Assembly: GCF_048007105.1 (NCBI RefSeq)
Contig: NZ_CP180352.1
Span: 4,092,001 to 4,156,000, forward strand
From: Minwuia sp048007105
Lineage (GTDB): Bacteria > Pseudomonadota > Alphaproteobacteria > Minwuiales > Minwuiaceae
DNA: 64,000 bases
Direction: 5' to 3'
Shown: piece by piece, positions 1 through 9,431 of the stretch
How the letters are laid out: the number at the start of each line of letters is the position of its first letter
How positions within the stretch are numbered: position 1 is the first letter of the stretch
Translations under genes and position numbers: made by a program
The notes under the pieces: model-generated
Seen by the model: only the letters and a program-made list of their open reading frames with translations
Databases searched by the model: none
What the model was told of the DNA's origin: nothing

Positions 1-81
1 GAACGTTCCGACCTCGGCGGCCTGGAAGTCCGGTTCCGCATGAGCGCCCCGGAACAGGCCGTCCGGGAGGACACCGCCTGA
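1..81 (+). CDS. 3' end of an unidentified gene
   Basis: An open frame from the first base runs 26 codons to a TGA at 79-81. The visible tail is short, charged and has no recognisable motif (it contains LGGLEVRFRM). Codon use is GC-rich like its neighbours. It ends 18 bases before the convergent pntB stop. Only the C-terminal tail is in the window, so no function can be given, and it could be a chance open frame. Confidence 0.45.
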   Translation, partial: ERSDLGGLEVRFRMSAPEQAVREDTA

Positions 82-99
82 GGCAGTGCCCTCGCCGGA

Positions 100-1485
100 T
101 CAGGACTCGATCTTCGAAAGCACCGTATCGAGGCTCTCCTTGGCGTCGCCGAACAGCATCCGCGTGTTTTCCTTGTAGAACAGCGGATTGTCGACGCCGG
201 CATAGCCGGTCGCCATGGAACGCTTCAGCACGACAACTGTCCGGGCGTTCCAGCATTCCAGCACCGGCATGCCCGCGATGGGGCTGCCCGGATCTTCCTG
301 GGCGGCCGGATTGACGATGTCGTTCGCCCCGATCACCAGCACCACGTCGGTGTGGCCGAAGTCCTCGTTGATCTCGTCCATCTCCAGAACGATGTCGTAG
401 GGGACCTTGGCCTCGGCGAGCAGCACGTTCATGTGGCCCGGCAGACGGCCGGCGACCGGATGGATGGCGAAGCGGACATTGATGTTCTTCGCCCGCAACC
501 GCTTGGTGATCTCGGACACCGTGCTCTGCGCCTGCGCCACCGCCATGCCGTAGCCCGGAATGATGATGACCTCGTTGGCTTCCGACAGCATCTCCGCGAC
601 GTTGTCATGACTGGTCGGAACCGCCTCGCCTTCCACCGCAGCAGCCGAACCGCCGCCTGTGCCGAAGCCGCCCAGAATGACCGAGACGAAGTGCCGGTTC
701 ATGGCGCGGCACATGATGTAGGAGAGAATCGCACCCGAGGAGCCGACCAGCGCACCGGTCACGATCAGCAGGTCGTTGCCCAGCATGAAGCCGGTCGCAG
801 CGGCCGCCCAGCCCGAGTAGCTGTTCAGCATCGAGACCACGACGGGCATGTCCGCGCCGCCGATGCCCATGACGAGGTGTGCGCCGACCGCGAAGGCGAT
901 CACGGTCATGATCAGAAGCGCCCACAGGCCACCATGGTCGGGAATGCCCAGGAACATGTAGCCGAGCCAGAGGCAGATCAGCACCGCGATGGCGTTCAAC
1001 CCGTGGCGGAAGGGCAGCATCAGCGGCTTGCCGTCGATGCGGCCGTCCAGCTTGCCGAAGGCGATGATCGAGCCGGTGAATGTGATGGCGCCGATGAACA
1101 CGCCAAGGAAGATCTCGACCTCGTGGATGGTCGCCTCGACACCGACGAAGACGCTGCGCGGGTCGATGTAGGAAGCGATACCGACCAGCACCGCGGCAAG
1201 ACCGACGAAGCTGTGCAGCATCGCGACCAGCTGCGGCATGCCGGTCATTTCGACCTTCTTCGCCACATAGCCGCCGATCACGGCGCCGATGATCATCGCC
1301 GGTACGAGAACGCCGTAGGACACGACCTCCGGTGCGGCGATGGTCGCGATGATCGCGATCGCCATGCCGACGATACCGTAGACATTGCCGCGCCGCGCGG
1401 TTTCCTGCTTCGACAGGCCGCCCAGCGCGAGGATGAAGAGAATGCTCGCCGCGATATAGGCGACGGTGACAAGACCCTGAGCCAT
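100..1485 (-). CDS. pntB: NAD(P) transhydrogenase subunit beta
   Basis: This is the inner-membrane beta subunit of proton-translocating transhydrogenase, which reduces NADP+ with NADH using the proton gradient. The 461 residues match the usual length. Residues 1-265 are hydrophobic helices of the proton channel, including the conserved His at 91 and the GADMPVVVSMLNSYSGWA segment near 210-228. The C-terminal NADP-binding domain starts near residue 290 and carries GYGMAVAQAQ at 311-320 and the KRSMATGYAG loop near the end. ATG at 1485 follows a purine-rich GAGGGGTAGGA. It lies 18 bases after pntA, in the same operon. Confidence 0.97.
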   Translation of the reverse strand: MAQGLVTVAYIAASILFILALGGLSKQETARRGNVYGIVGMAIAIIATIAAPEVVSYGVLVPAMIIGAVIGGYVAKKVEMTGMPQLVAMLHSFVGLAAVLVGIASYIDPRSVFVGVEATIHEVEIFLGVFIGAITFTGSIIAFGKLDGRIDGKPLMLPFRHGLNAIAVLICLWLGYMFLGIPDHGGLWALLIMTVIAFAVGAHLVMGIGGADMPVVVSMLNSYSGWAAAATGFMLGNDLLIVTGALVGSSGAILSYIMCRAMNRHFVSVILGGFGTGGGSAAAVEGEAVPTSHDNVAEMLSEANEVIIIPGYGMAVAQAQSTVSEITKRLRAKNINVRFAIHPVAGRLPGHMNVLLAEAKVPYDIVLEMDEINEDFGHTDVVLVIGANDIVNPAAQEDPGSPIAGMPVLECWNARTVVVLKRSMATGYAGVDNPLFYKENTRMLFGDAKESLDTVLSKIES

Positions 1486-1503
1486 GCTGTCCTACCCCTC
1501 GCC

Positions 1504-3066
1504 TCAGTCTTTGCGGAACATGCCCAGCATCCGCTGGGTCACAAGGAAGCCGCCTGCGATGTTGATCGTCGCGATCAGCACCGAGACGAAGGCGAGAACG
1601 GTCACTGTCCATGAAGGACTGGAGACCTGCAGCAACGCACCGATGACGATGATGCCGGAGATGGCGTTGGTCACGGCCATCAGCGGCGTGTGCAGGGCCG
1701 GCGTCACGTTCCAGATCACCTGGTAGCCGACGAAGCACGCCAGCACGAACACGGTGAAATGCGCCATGAAGTCGGGCGGCGCGACCGAGCCAAGCGCAAT
1801 CATCGCAACCGCGCCGAGGCCCATGATGGCCAGCGAGGTGATGCCGCGATTGCGCGCCTCGGCCTTCTCGTCCTTCTCGGGTTTCGGCTTGGGCGGCGCC
1901 GCCTTCGGCGCGGCCGAAACCTCGATCTTCGGTGGCGGCCAGGTGATCTCGCCGTCCTTGATCACGGTCGCCCCGCGGATGACGGTGTCTTCCATGTTGA
2001 CGTTGATCTGACCGTCCTTCTCGGGCGTCAGATCGTCCAGGAAGTGCCGCAGGTTGGAAGCGTAGAGCTGGCTCGACTGCGCCGCCAGCCGGCTGGGCAG
2101 GTCGACATGGCCAATCAGGGTGACGCCGTGCTTGACCACGACCTGTCCCGGTTCGGTCAGTTCGCAGTTGCCGCCCTGCTCCGCGGCCAGATCGACCACA
2201 ACCGAACCCGGCTTCAGGATCTCGACCATGTCCGCCAGGATCAGCTTCGGCGCAGGCTTGCCGGGGATCAGGGCGGTGGTGATGACGATGTCGACGTCCT
2301 TGCACTGTTCCCGGAACAGCGCCATCTCGGCGTCGATGAACTCCTTCGACATCTCCTTGGCGTAGCCGCCGGAGCCAGAACCCTCTTCCTCGAAGTCGAG
2401 TTCCAGGAACTCGGCGCCCATGCTCTCGACCTGCTGCTTCACCTCTGGCCGGGTGTCGAAGGCGCGCACGATGGCGCCCAGCCCGCGGGCCGCGCCGATG
2501 GCGGCCAGACCGGCGACACCGGCGCCGATGACCATGACCTTCGCCGGAGGCACCTTGCCCGCCGCGGTGATCTGGCCGGTGAAGAAGCGGCCGAAATGGT
2601 TCGCCGCCTCGATCACGGCACGATAGCCGGCGATGTTCGCCATCGAGGAGAGCGCATCCAGCTTCTGCGCACGGCTGATGCGCGGTACGGCGTCCATGGA
2701 GATGACCGTCCCCTTGCGGGCCGCCATCTGATCCATAAGTTCCGGATTCTGCGCCGGCCAGACGAAGCTCATCAGGGTCTGGCCCTCGCGCATCATCTCG
2801 GTCTCGTGGACGCCCGAAGGATGCGCCTCCGGCGCCCGGACCTTCATGACAATGTCCGATCTCTCCCAGACCGCGCTCGCGCTGTCGAGGACCTCGACGC
2901 CCGCCTCGCGGTAAGCGTCGTCGGAAAAGTCCGAATGCTCGCCAGCGCCGCTTTCGATGGCGAGGCTGTAGCCGAACTTCTGGATCTGCTGCGCCACGGA
3001 CGGAGTCAGCGCGACACGCCGCTCACCGTCGTGGACTTCCTTGGGAACACCGATTTTCATGCTCAT
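1504..3066 (-). CDS. pntA: NAD(P) transhydrogenase subunit alpha, full length
   Basis: This is the NAD-binding alpha subunit of the proton-pumping transhydrogenase. The N-terminal part (about 1-380) begins with KIGVPKEVHDGERRVALTP, typical of the alanine dehydrogenase/PNT family, and carries the Rossmann segment VMVIGAGVAGLAAIGAARGLG. A lysine/proline-rich linker near residue 395 leads to four hydrophobic helices. The two parts are one polypeptide (520 aa), as in E. coli; many alphaproteobacteria instead split them into pntAA and pntAB. ATG at 3066 (MSMKIG) or 3060 (MKIG) are both possible, and neither has a strong ribosome binding site. Confidence 0.96.
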   Translation of the reverse strand: MSMKIGVPKEVHDGERRVALTPSVAQQIQKFGYSLAIESGAGEHSDFSDDAYREAGVEVLDSASAVWERSDIVMKVRAPEAHPSGVHETEMMREGQTLMSFVWPAQNPELMDQMAARKGTVISMDAVPRISRAQKLDALSSMANIAGYRAVIEAANHFGRFFTGQITAAGKVPPAKVMVIGAGVAGLAAIGAARGLGAIVRAFDTRPEVKQQVESMGAEFLELDFEEEGSGSGGYAKEMSKEFIDAEMALFREQCKDVDIVITTALIPGKPAPKLILADMVEILKPGSVVVDLAAEQGGNCELTEPGQVVVKHGVTLIGHVDLPSRLAAQSSQLYASNLRHFLDDLTPEKDGQINVNMEDTVIRGATVIKDGEITWPPPKIEVSAAPKAAPPKPKPEKDEKAEARNRGITSLAIMGLGAVAMIALGSVAPPDFMAHFTVFVLACFVGYQVIWNVTPALHTPLMAVTNAISGIIVIGALLQVSSPSWTVTVLAFVSVLIATINIAGGFLVTQRMLGMFRKD

Positions 3067-3334
3067 TATAGACTCAGGCCCCGTGAATGGATCTCAAAGC
3101 GCGGGAATATACCCACACTACGTTGCAATGCAGCAACGAAACGCGCCGTGCGGGTGCTTGAAATCGTCGCGCCCGGATCAAGCGTCTGTTCGGCGCCTGC
3201 GGTCGCGCAGCATCCCGCCCGAAAACTTTGTCTGGCTGAGCGCGGCCGAAACGTTCAAGATTCCCGCGGTAAACCGGCAGGGCGGCCGGGACGCTCCGGC
3301 TCGGCCCCCGGCAAGCGCAGGGAGTTGGCCGATC
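3067..3334. other. Divergent intergenic region between pntA and the usp gene
   Basis: This 268-base spacer separates two divergent genes, so it should hold promoters for both. I see a TATAAT directly at the pntA start (3063-3068 on the minus strand) and a perfect inverted repeat CGTTGC / GCAACG at 3121-3138 with a 6-base spacer, which could be an operator. No -35/-10 pair is convincing. The upstream-extended reading frames crossing this region have no family resemblance. Confidence 0.35.
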
Positions 3335-4174
3335 ATGAAGAACATCCTCGTTTATCTCGAATGCGCATCCGGCAACGCGAACGTGCTGGCGCAGGCCTGC
3401 GGACTGGCGAAGACGCATGGTGCCCGCATGACCGGCGTCATCACACCGGCGGTGTCGGAACCGAACTGGGCGATGGTCGCAGACGGCGCGATTTCCCAGG
3501 GTGTGGTCGCCAATCTGGAATTTGTCGTGCTCGAATCGGCGGACGGCGCACTGTCGGAATTCCAGCTGGCGCTGGAGAAACATGGCCTGAAGGGCGACAC
3601 GCGCGTTCAGGAAAGCCCGAGCCACGCCGTCGCGGAAGTGGTGACGCAGTTCGCCCGCCGGCATAGTCTCGCAGTCATCGCCCAGAGCCCGGCGAGCCGG
3701 ATGCGCTTCGGCGGCCAGGAATTGCCGGACCACCTTGTCCTGAACAGCGGCCGTCCCGTCCTGGTGGTGCCGGAGATCCCGACCGCGCCGGCCGGGCGGC
3801 ATATCATGGTCGGCTGGGACGGCAGCCGCGAGGCCGCCCGGGCCGTCAACGACGCCATGCCGCTGTTGCAGATGGCCGAGAAGGTCACCGTCATCATGGT
3901 CAATCCGGTGCCCAGCATCATCAGCAAGAGCGCCAAGCCCGGAGCGGGCATCATCCAGCACCTGAGCGCCAACGGCGTGGTCGCCTCGATCGACGAGGAG
4001 GATCCGGCGAGCATGACGCGGGAAAACGTGATCCTCTCCCGCGCCAGCGATCTCGGGATCGACATGCTTGTCGTCGGCGCCTACTCGACGCCGCGTTACC
4101 GCGAACTGATCTTCGGCGGCGTCACCCGCCATCTGATGCACGAGATGACGGTGCCGATCCTGTTCTCCCATTAG
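3335..4174 (+). CDS. Universal stress protein with two Usp domains
   Basis: A cytoplasmic UspA-superfamily protein of 279 residues, twice the single-domain length. The first half (MKNILVYLECASGNANVLA) and the second half (HIMVGWDGSREAARAVNDAM, ending VGAYSTPRYRELIFGGVTRH and a strand TVPILFSH) both follow the Usp fold, and the second is better conserved, with the G-rich nucleotide-binding end. I chose ATG at 3335 because the family starts exactly there (MKNILV) and a GGGAG lies about 11 bases upstream; the frame stays open further up without similarity. It is divergent from pntA, and ends 9 bases from the convergent Old Yellow Enzyme gene. Confidence 0.9.
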   Translation: MKNILVYLECASGNANVLAQACGLAKTHGARMTGVITPAVSEPNWAMVADGAISQGVVANLEFVVLESADGALSEFQLALEKHGLKGDTRVQESPSHAVAEVVTQFARRHSLAVIAQSPASRMRFGGQELPDHLVLNSGRPVLVVPEIPTAPAGRHIMVGWDGSREAARAVNDAMPLLQMAEKVTVIMVNPVPSIISKSAKPGAGIIQHLSANGVVASIDEEDPASMTRENVILSRASDLGIDMLVVGAYSTPRYRELIFGGVTRHLMHEMTVPILFSH

Positions 4175-4183
4175 ACCGGCCGG

Positions 4184-5324
4184 TCAGATCTGGCGCGCGT
4201 CGCCCACGGCCTTGGGTGCGGCCTCGCGCCGGTCCGGAAATGCCTGCGGCCATTTCGATGGCGCGGCGCGGACATATTGCGCCGGATAGGGGATCTCGAC
4301 GCCCAGTGCCTCGGCGGCATGCCAAGCCCAGCGCGGGTTGTACATGAAGCCGCGGGCCAGCATGACGAAGTCCGCCTTGCCGCTTGCAACGATCTCTTCA
4401 GCCTGGTCGGGCTGGTTGATCATGCCGACGGCCATCACCGGCACGCCCGTCTCCTGCTTCAGACTGTCCGCGAAGGGCACCTGATAGCCGGGGCCGACGG
4501 GGATCTTTTGACGTGGATCGAGACCGGAAGTCGTGACGTCGACGAAATCGCAGCCACGGGCCTTCAGTTCCTTGACGAGTATCGCGGTCTCTTCCGGGGT
4601 CCAGCCGCCCTCGACCCAGTCCGTGGCTGAAAGGCGGATACCCATCGGCTTGTGCGCCGGCCAGACGTCACGGACCGCCTCGAACACTTCCAGCGGATAG
4701 CGCATCCGCCCCGCCAGATCGCCGCCATAGCCGTCCTCGCGCCGGTTGCTGAGCGGGGAGAGGAACTGGTGCAGCAAATAACCATGTGCGCCATGCAGTT
4801 CGACGAGATCGAAGCCGATCCGGTCGGCCCGGCGCACGGAATCGACGAACTGGTCCTTCACCCGGCCGAAGTCTTCCGCCTCGAAGGCGCGCGGTGTGTG
4901 CCAGTCGTCGGCATAGGCCACAGCCGACGGCGCCAGCGTCTGCCAGGGGTTCTCGTCGCGGCCCAGCGGACGGCCGCCCTTCAGCGGAATGTGCGTCGAG
5001 GCCTTGCTGGCCGGCGTGCCCGATCTGGATGCCCATCCGGGCAGTGCCGTGTTCCTTCGCGAAGGCAACCGCCCGGGCCAGCGCCTTCTCGTTCGCGTCC
5101 GAATAGATTCCGAGGCAGCCATGCGTGATACGGCCTTCCCGGCTGACATGCGTCGCCTCGATGATGAACAACCCGGCCCCGCTCATGGCGAGGTTGCCCA
5201 TGTGCACGAGGTGCCAGTCATTGGCGCAGCCATCATCGGCGATGTACTGGCACATTGGTGCAACGACGATGCGGTTGGGCAGCGTCAGATCCCTGAGCTG
5301 GAATTCCGTGAACAGTTCGGCCAT
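4184..5324 (-). CDS. NADH:flavin oxidoreductase (Old Yellow Enzyme family), frameshifted
   Basis: An FMN-dependent ene-reductase of the YqjM/xenobiotic reductase type. The N-terminal frame reads MAELFTEFQLRDLTLPNRIV, then APMCQY and HMGNLAMSGAGLFIIEATHVS up to RMGIQIGHAG. The rest (RPLGRDENPWQTLAPSAVAY, DLVELHGAHGYLLHQFLSP, VMLARGFMYNPRWAWHAAE) lies in the next frame. One surplus base within 5006-5010 separates them; removing it restores GHAG-SKAST or similar and a protein of about 379 residues, normal for the family. ATG at 5324 has a strong GGGGGGAAAG Shine-Dalgarno; an upstream ATG at 5363 lacks one. It is either a sequencing error or a recently broken gene. Confidence 0.87.
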
Positions 5325-5407
5325 CGCTTTCCCCCCGGCTTCCGCCTTTGACCCTGACTTCATGGCCAGCCTAAATAGAGCGAAGAGATCGGTTTGGGGA
5401 GATCGGC

Positions 5408-7558
5408 ATGGCCGAACGCAGTTTCGCGAAGGAGGTGCAGCAGCTCCGGCTGGGCGACGGCGACACCTTCGAGGGCGAAGGCATCCTGGCCGTGACGAAG
5501 GCGCTGCTGCAGTCCGGCGTCTCCTATGTCGGCGGTTATCAGGGCGCGCCGGTGAGCCATCTGATCGACGTGCTGAACGATGCCCGCCCGATCATGGAAG
5601 AGCTCGGCGTGCATGTTGAGAACTGCGCCTCGGAGGCCGGGGCCGCGGCGATGCTGGGCGCTTCGATCAACTATCCGATCCGTGGCGCAGCGACCTGGAA
5701 GTCGACCGTCGGCACCAATGTCGCATCGGACGCGCTGTCCAATCTCGCCTCGGCCGGCGTCATCGGTGGCGCGCTGATCGTCATCGGCGAAGACTACGGC
5801 GAGGGCGCCTCGATCATCCAGGAACGCAGCCACGCCTTCGCAATGAAGTCGCAGATCTGGCTGCTGGACCCCCGCCCCGACCACCCGACAATCGTGCGCA
5901 TGGTGGAGAAGGGCTTCGAGCTGTCCGAGGCGTCCAGCACGCCGGTCATGCTCGAACTGCGCATCCGCGCCTGCCATGTGCAGGGCAGCTTCCCGGCAAA
6001 GACCAACCGAAAGGGCGAGTTTTCCGGCGTCAACCGGATCACCGAGCCGGTCTTCGACTACGGCAAGGTCTGCCTTCCGCCGTCCACCTACGCCCAGGAA
6101 AAGGAGAAGATCGAGCACCGCTGGCCCGCGGCGGTCGACTTCATTCGCCAGAACAGGTTGAACGAGATCTTCCGGGGCGAGGCCGACGATGTCGGCATCA
6201 TCTGCCAGGGCGGCATGTACAACGCCGTCATTCGCGCCCTGCAGCAGCTTGGCCTGGCGGACGCCTATGGCGAGACGCCAATCCCGATCTACTGCCTGAA
6301 CGTGACCTACCCGCTGGTCCCGGACGAGGTATCGGGTTTCTGCGCCTCCAAGCGGACGGTCCTCGTCGTGGAGGAGGGGCAGCCCGCCTATCTGGAAGAC
6401 GCCATCAACGCGATCCTGCGCAAGGCCGACGTACAGACCCGTGTGATGGGCAAGGGCCTGCTGCCGCTGGCCGGAGAGTATACCGGTGCCGTCGTGCTGG
6501 CCGGGGTCGCCGGCTTCATCGAGGGGGCGGTGCCCCGCGGCGTCGACCTGAAGGACGTGCTCGAGCGCCGGGCCGCCATCGACGCGGCGAAGCAGAAGGG
6601 TCAGCGGCTGCTGGGCGAACCGGTGCCGACCCGCCCGCCCAGCTTTTGCACCGGCTGTCCGGAACGGCCGGTCTTCTCGGCCATGAAGCTGGCCGAGCGC
6701 GATGTCGGCAAGTTCCACGTCTCCGCCGACATCGGCTGCCACACCTTCTCGACCCTGCCGCCCTTCAATATCGGCAACACGGTACTGGGCTACGGGCTGG
6801 GACTGGCCAGTTCCAGTGGCGTCGGACCCAATTTCGACAAGCGGGTTGTCTCGATGATGGGGGATGGGGGCTTCTGGCATAACGGCCTGACCTCGGGCGT
6901 CGCAAACGCCGTCTTCCAGGGCGATGACGGCGTGCTCGTCATCATGAACAACGGCTACAGCGCCGCGACCGGCCATCAGGCGATCCCCTCCTCGGTCAAG
7001 GGCGGCGGTGTGCGCACCGGGGCCTACCAGCCGGACGGTCAGGATATCGAACGCGCCCTGCGCGGCGTCGGTGTGAAATGGATCCGCCATGTCCGCACCT
7101 ATTCGGTGCCCAAGGTGATCTCGGTGCTGCGCAAGGCGATGATGGAAAAGCAGAAGGGTCTGAAGGTCATCATCGCCGACGGCGAATGCCAGCTTGCCCG
7201 CCAGCGCCGCGTGAAGCCCGAGATGCGCAAGCGGATCGCGGACGGCAAACGCACGGTCCGCGAACGCTTCGGCGTGGACGAGGACGTCTGCACCGGCGAC
7301 CACAGCTGCATCCGGCTCTCCGGCTGCCCGTCGCTGTCGGTGAAGGACGCGACGGACCCGCTGAAGGACGATCCGGTCGCGCATGTGAACAATGACTGCG
7401 TCGGCTGCGGCCTCTGCGGCGAGGTGAGCCACGCCGCCGTGCTCTGCCCCTCCTTTTACCGTGCCGGGATCATCAGCAATCCCAGCCGCTGGGACCGGTT
7501 CCGGCGGTCTGTCGCCGACCGTGTGATCGGACTGCTGTCACGGCGGGCGGCGGCCTGA
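5408..7558 (+). CDS. iorA: Indolepyruvate ferredoxin oxidoreductase alpha subunit
   Basis: The thiamine-diphosphate subunit of a 2-oxoacid:ferredoxin oxidoreductase that would decarboxylate aryl-pyruvates from aromatic amino acid breakdown to acyl-CoA. The 716 residues include the N-terminal pyrimidine-binding domain (SYVGGYQGAPVSHLIDVL), the family motif SFCTGCPERPVFSAMKL, the ThDP site MMGDGGFWHNGL, and a C-terminal Fe-S part with CTGDHSCIRLSGCPSL and CVGCGLCGEV...LCPSF. Only one classical CxxCxxC set is visible at the C-terminus. It is followed after one base by the GTG start of iorB, so the two are co-translated. Confidence 0.93.
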   Translation: MAERSFAKEVQQLRLGDGDTFEGEGILAVTKALLQSGVSYVGGYQGAPVSHLIDVLNDARPIMEELGVHVENCASEAGAAAMLGASINYPIRGAATWKSTVGTNVASDALSNLASAGVIGGALIVIGEDYGEGASIIQERSHAFAMKSQIWLLDPRPDHPTIVRMVEKGFELSEASSTPVMLELRIRACHVQGSFPAKTNRKGEFSGVNRITEPVFDYGKVCLPPSTYAQEKEKIEHRWPAAVDFIRQNRLNEIFRGEADDVGIICQGGMYNAVIRALQQLGLADAYGETPIPIYCLNVTYPLVPDEVSGFCASKRTVLVVEEGQPAYLEDAINAILRKADVQTRVMGKGLLPLAGEYTGAVVLAGVAGFIEGAVPRGVDLKDVLERRAAIDAAKQKGQRLLGEPVPTRPPSFCTGCPERPVFSAMKLAERDVGKFHVSADIGCHTFSTLPPFNIGNTVLGYGLGLASSSGVGPNFDKRVVSMMGDGGFWHNGLTSGVANAVFQGDDGVLVIMNNGYSAATGHQAIPSSVKGGGVRTGAYQPDGQDIERALRGVGVKWIRHVRTYSVPKVISVLRKAMMEKQKGLKVIIADGECQLARQRRVKPEMRKRIADGKRTVRERFGVDEDVCTGDHSCIRLSGCPSLSVKDATDPLKDDPVAHVNNDCVGCGLCGEVSHAAVLCPSFYRAGIISNPSRWDRFRRSVADRVIGLLSRRAAA

Positions 7559-7559
7559 C

Positions 7560-9048
7560 GTGAACGATGTGCGTCCCACGACGGTTCTGATCGCGGCGCT
7601 TGGCGGTGAAGGTGGCGGCGTGCTGGCCGACTGGGTGGTGAACGCGGCCCGCGCCGAGGACCTCTGGGTGCAGGCGACCTCGATACCGGGCGTGGCGCAG
7701 CGCACCGGCGCGACGACCTACTACATCGAGATGATGCCGAAGAGTGGCGACGGGCGGCGGCCGGTCTTCGCGCTGACCGCCAGCCCGGGCAACATCGACC
7801 TGATGGTGGCGTCGGAGCTGCTGGAAGCCGGCCGCGCGGTCGAGAACGGCTACATCACGCCGGACCGGACGACGCTGATCGCCTCTACCCACCGCTTCTA
7901 CGCCATGGCCGAAAAGACCGCGACAACCGACGGCCGCTACGACGCCGACCGCATCGAGGCTGCGGCGGCCGAGATGGCGAAGCAGGCGATCCTGCGCGAC
8001 CTGAAGGCGAAGGCAGAAGACGCCGGCTCGATCATCAACGCCGTCCTGCTCGGCGCGATGGCCGGCAGCGGCGCCCTGCCCGTCCCGGCCGACACGCTGC
8101 GACAGGCCATCGTCGATGGCGGCATTGCCGTGGAGTTCGAACCTGAAAGGGTTCGAGGCCGGCTTCGCCCTGGCGCAGATGGAAGGCGATGAGGAAGCGC
8201 CCGAGCCCTCCCCCGTCTCTCTCGAGAGCGGCGCGCTGGCCGAACGGATCGAGAAGGAACTGCCGGAAAAGGCGAAGGATCTGGCGCGGCAGGGCGTGGT
8301 CCGGCTGACCGACTATCAGGGCCCCGGCTATGCGCGACTATATCTCGACCGGCTGGCGAAGGTGGCCGAGGCGGATGCGCGCCATGGCGGCCCGACGAAC
8401 GGCTTCGATGTCACGGTGGAGACGGCCCGGCGGCTGGCGCTCTGGATGGCGTTCGAGGATCTGATCCGAGTCGCCGACCTGAAGACACGGCCCGAGCGGA
8501 TCGCCCGGGTGCGCGAGGAGGTCCGCGCAGCGGACGGCCAGATCGTCACCGTCACCGAGTTCATGAAGCCCGGCATCGACGAATGGACCTCGCTGATGCC
8601 CCGCTGGATAGGCCGTCCTGTTCTGGGCCTGGCCGACCGCATGGGCCTGCGTCACCGGATGAATGTCGGTCTTCATGTGAACACGACCTCGGTCGGCGGC
8701 TTCGTTCCCCTCTGGCTGATGTCGAAGCTGAAGGGCTGGCGGCCACGGACCATGCGCTACGCAGACGAACAGGCGCGGATCGAAGCCTGGCTGAAGGCGA
8801 TCCTCCGCAGCGTGGAGATCGACCGCGGTGTCGCCCTGATGGTGGCGCGTTCGGCAAAGATCGTGCGCGGCTATTCGGACACCCATGCGCGCGGGGTCGC
8901 GAAACATGCGAAGCTGATGAGCCGGCTGGACGACTGTCTCGCAGCGCCCGAGCCGGCTGCAGTGTTCCGGCCGCTTCTGGACGCCGCGATCAGCGATCCC
9001 GAAGGCGACAGCCTCGAACGGCTGATCGGGAAAAAGGAGGCCGCATGA
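7560..9048 (+). CDS. iorB: Indolepyruvate oxidoreductase beta subunit (long form), frameshifted
   Basis: The gamma/beta-type subunit of the same oxidoreductase. The first frame from GTG 7560 gives LIAALGGEGGGVLADWVVNA and IPGVAQRTGATTYY, the conserved 2-oxoacid oxidoreductase gamma fold, up to about residue 192. The next frame continues SNLKGFEAGFALAQMEG and a long C-terminal extension (RLTDYQGPGYARLYLDRL, LWMAFEDLIRVADLKT) typical of the roughly 500-residue alphaproteobacterial form. A doubled T at 8136-8137 breaks the frame; one T fewer gives GGIAVESNLKGFEAG without a gap. The stop overlaps the next gene (ATGA). It is either a sequencing error or a disrupted gene. Confidence 0.88.
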
Positions 9049-9407
9049 TGGATGCCGAAACGGTCATCGACACCTATTGCGCCATCTGGAACACGACGGA
9101 CCCGGTCGAACGGAAGCGCCTTCTCGGCGAGATCTGGTCGGAGGGCGGCGTCTACTGCGATCCGACCGTGCGGGTCGAGGGCGCGGCGGCCCTGCTGGAC
9201 CATATCGCCGGCGTGCACAGCAAGTTCGAGGGCTTCGGGCTGCGACGGATCGGAAAGCTGGACCAGCATCACGGGCTGGGTCGCTTCGGCTGGCAACGCG
9301 CCATGCGGGACGGCTCCACAGGTCCGGAAAGCATCGATTTCGTCGAGTTCGACGCAGCCGGCCGGCTGAAAGCCGTCATCGGTTTCTTCGGCCCGTTGCC
9401 GGGCTGA
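9045..9407 (+). CDS. SnoaL/NTF2-like domain protein
   Basis: A small cytoplasmic protein of 120 residues with the cone-shaped NTF2/SnoaL pattern: an N-terminal helix (ETVIDTYCAIWNTTDPVERK), the EGGVYCDPTVRVEG strand with conserved D-P, and a final strand FVEFDAAGRLKAVIGFF followed by G. Two tandem ATGs (9045 and 9048) follow an AAGGAGG at 9034-9040; the second has better spacing, and the first overlaps the iorB stop. The fold occurs in isomerases, cyclases and orphan binding proteins, so the substrate cannot be assigned. Confidence 0.82.
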   Translation: MMDAETVIDTYCAIWNTTDPVERKRLLGEIWSEGGVYCDPTVRVEGAAALLDHIAGVHSKFEGFGLRRIGKLDQHHGLGRFGWQRAMRDGSTGPESIDFVEFDAAGRLKAVIGFFGPLPG

Positions 9408-9431
9408 CAGTCGTCCAGGGGGAGGACGGAT

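Noticed and set aside
605..2305. 566-codon minus-strand open frame over pntA/pntB
   Set aside because: It is out of frame with clear pntA and pntB homology, and its translation is Arg/His/Asp-rich with no motif, as expected for GC-rich shadow frames.
1690..3666. 658-codon plus-strand frame opposite pntA
   Set aside because: Antisense shadow of pntA; composition is typical of a reversed coding frame and no family is recognisable.
8130..8142. Programmed ribosomal frameshifting in iorB
   Set aside because: No slippery heptamer or downstream pseudoknot is visible at the junction, and the family is normally encoded in one frame.
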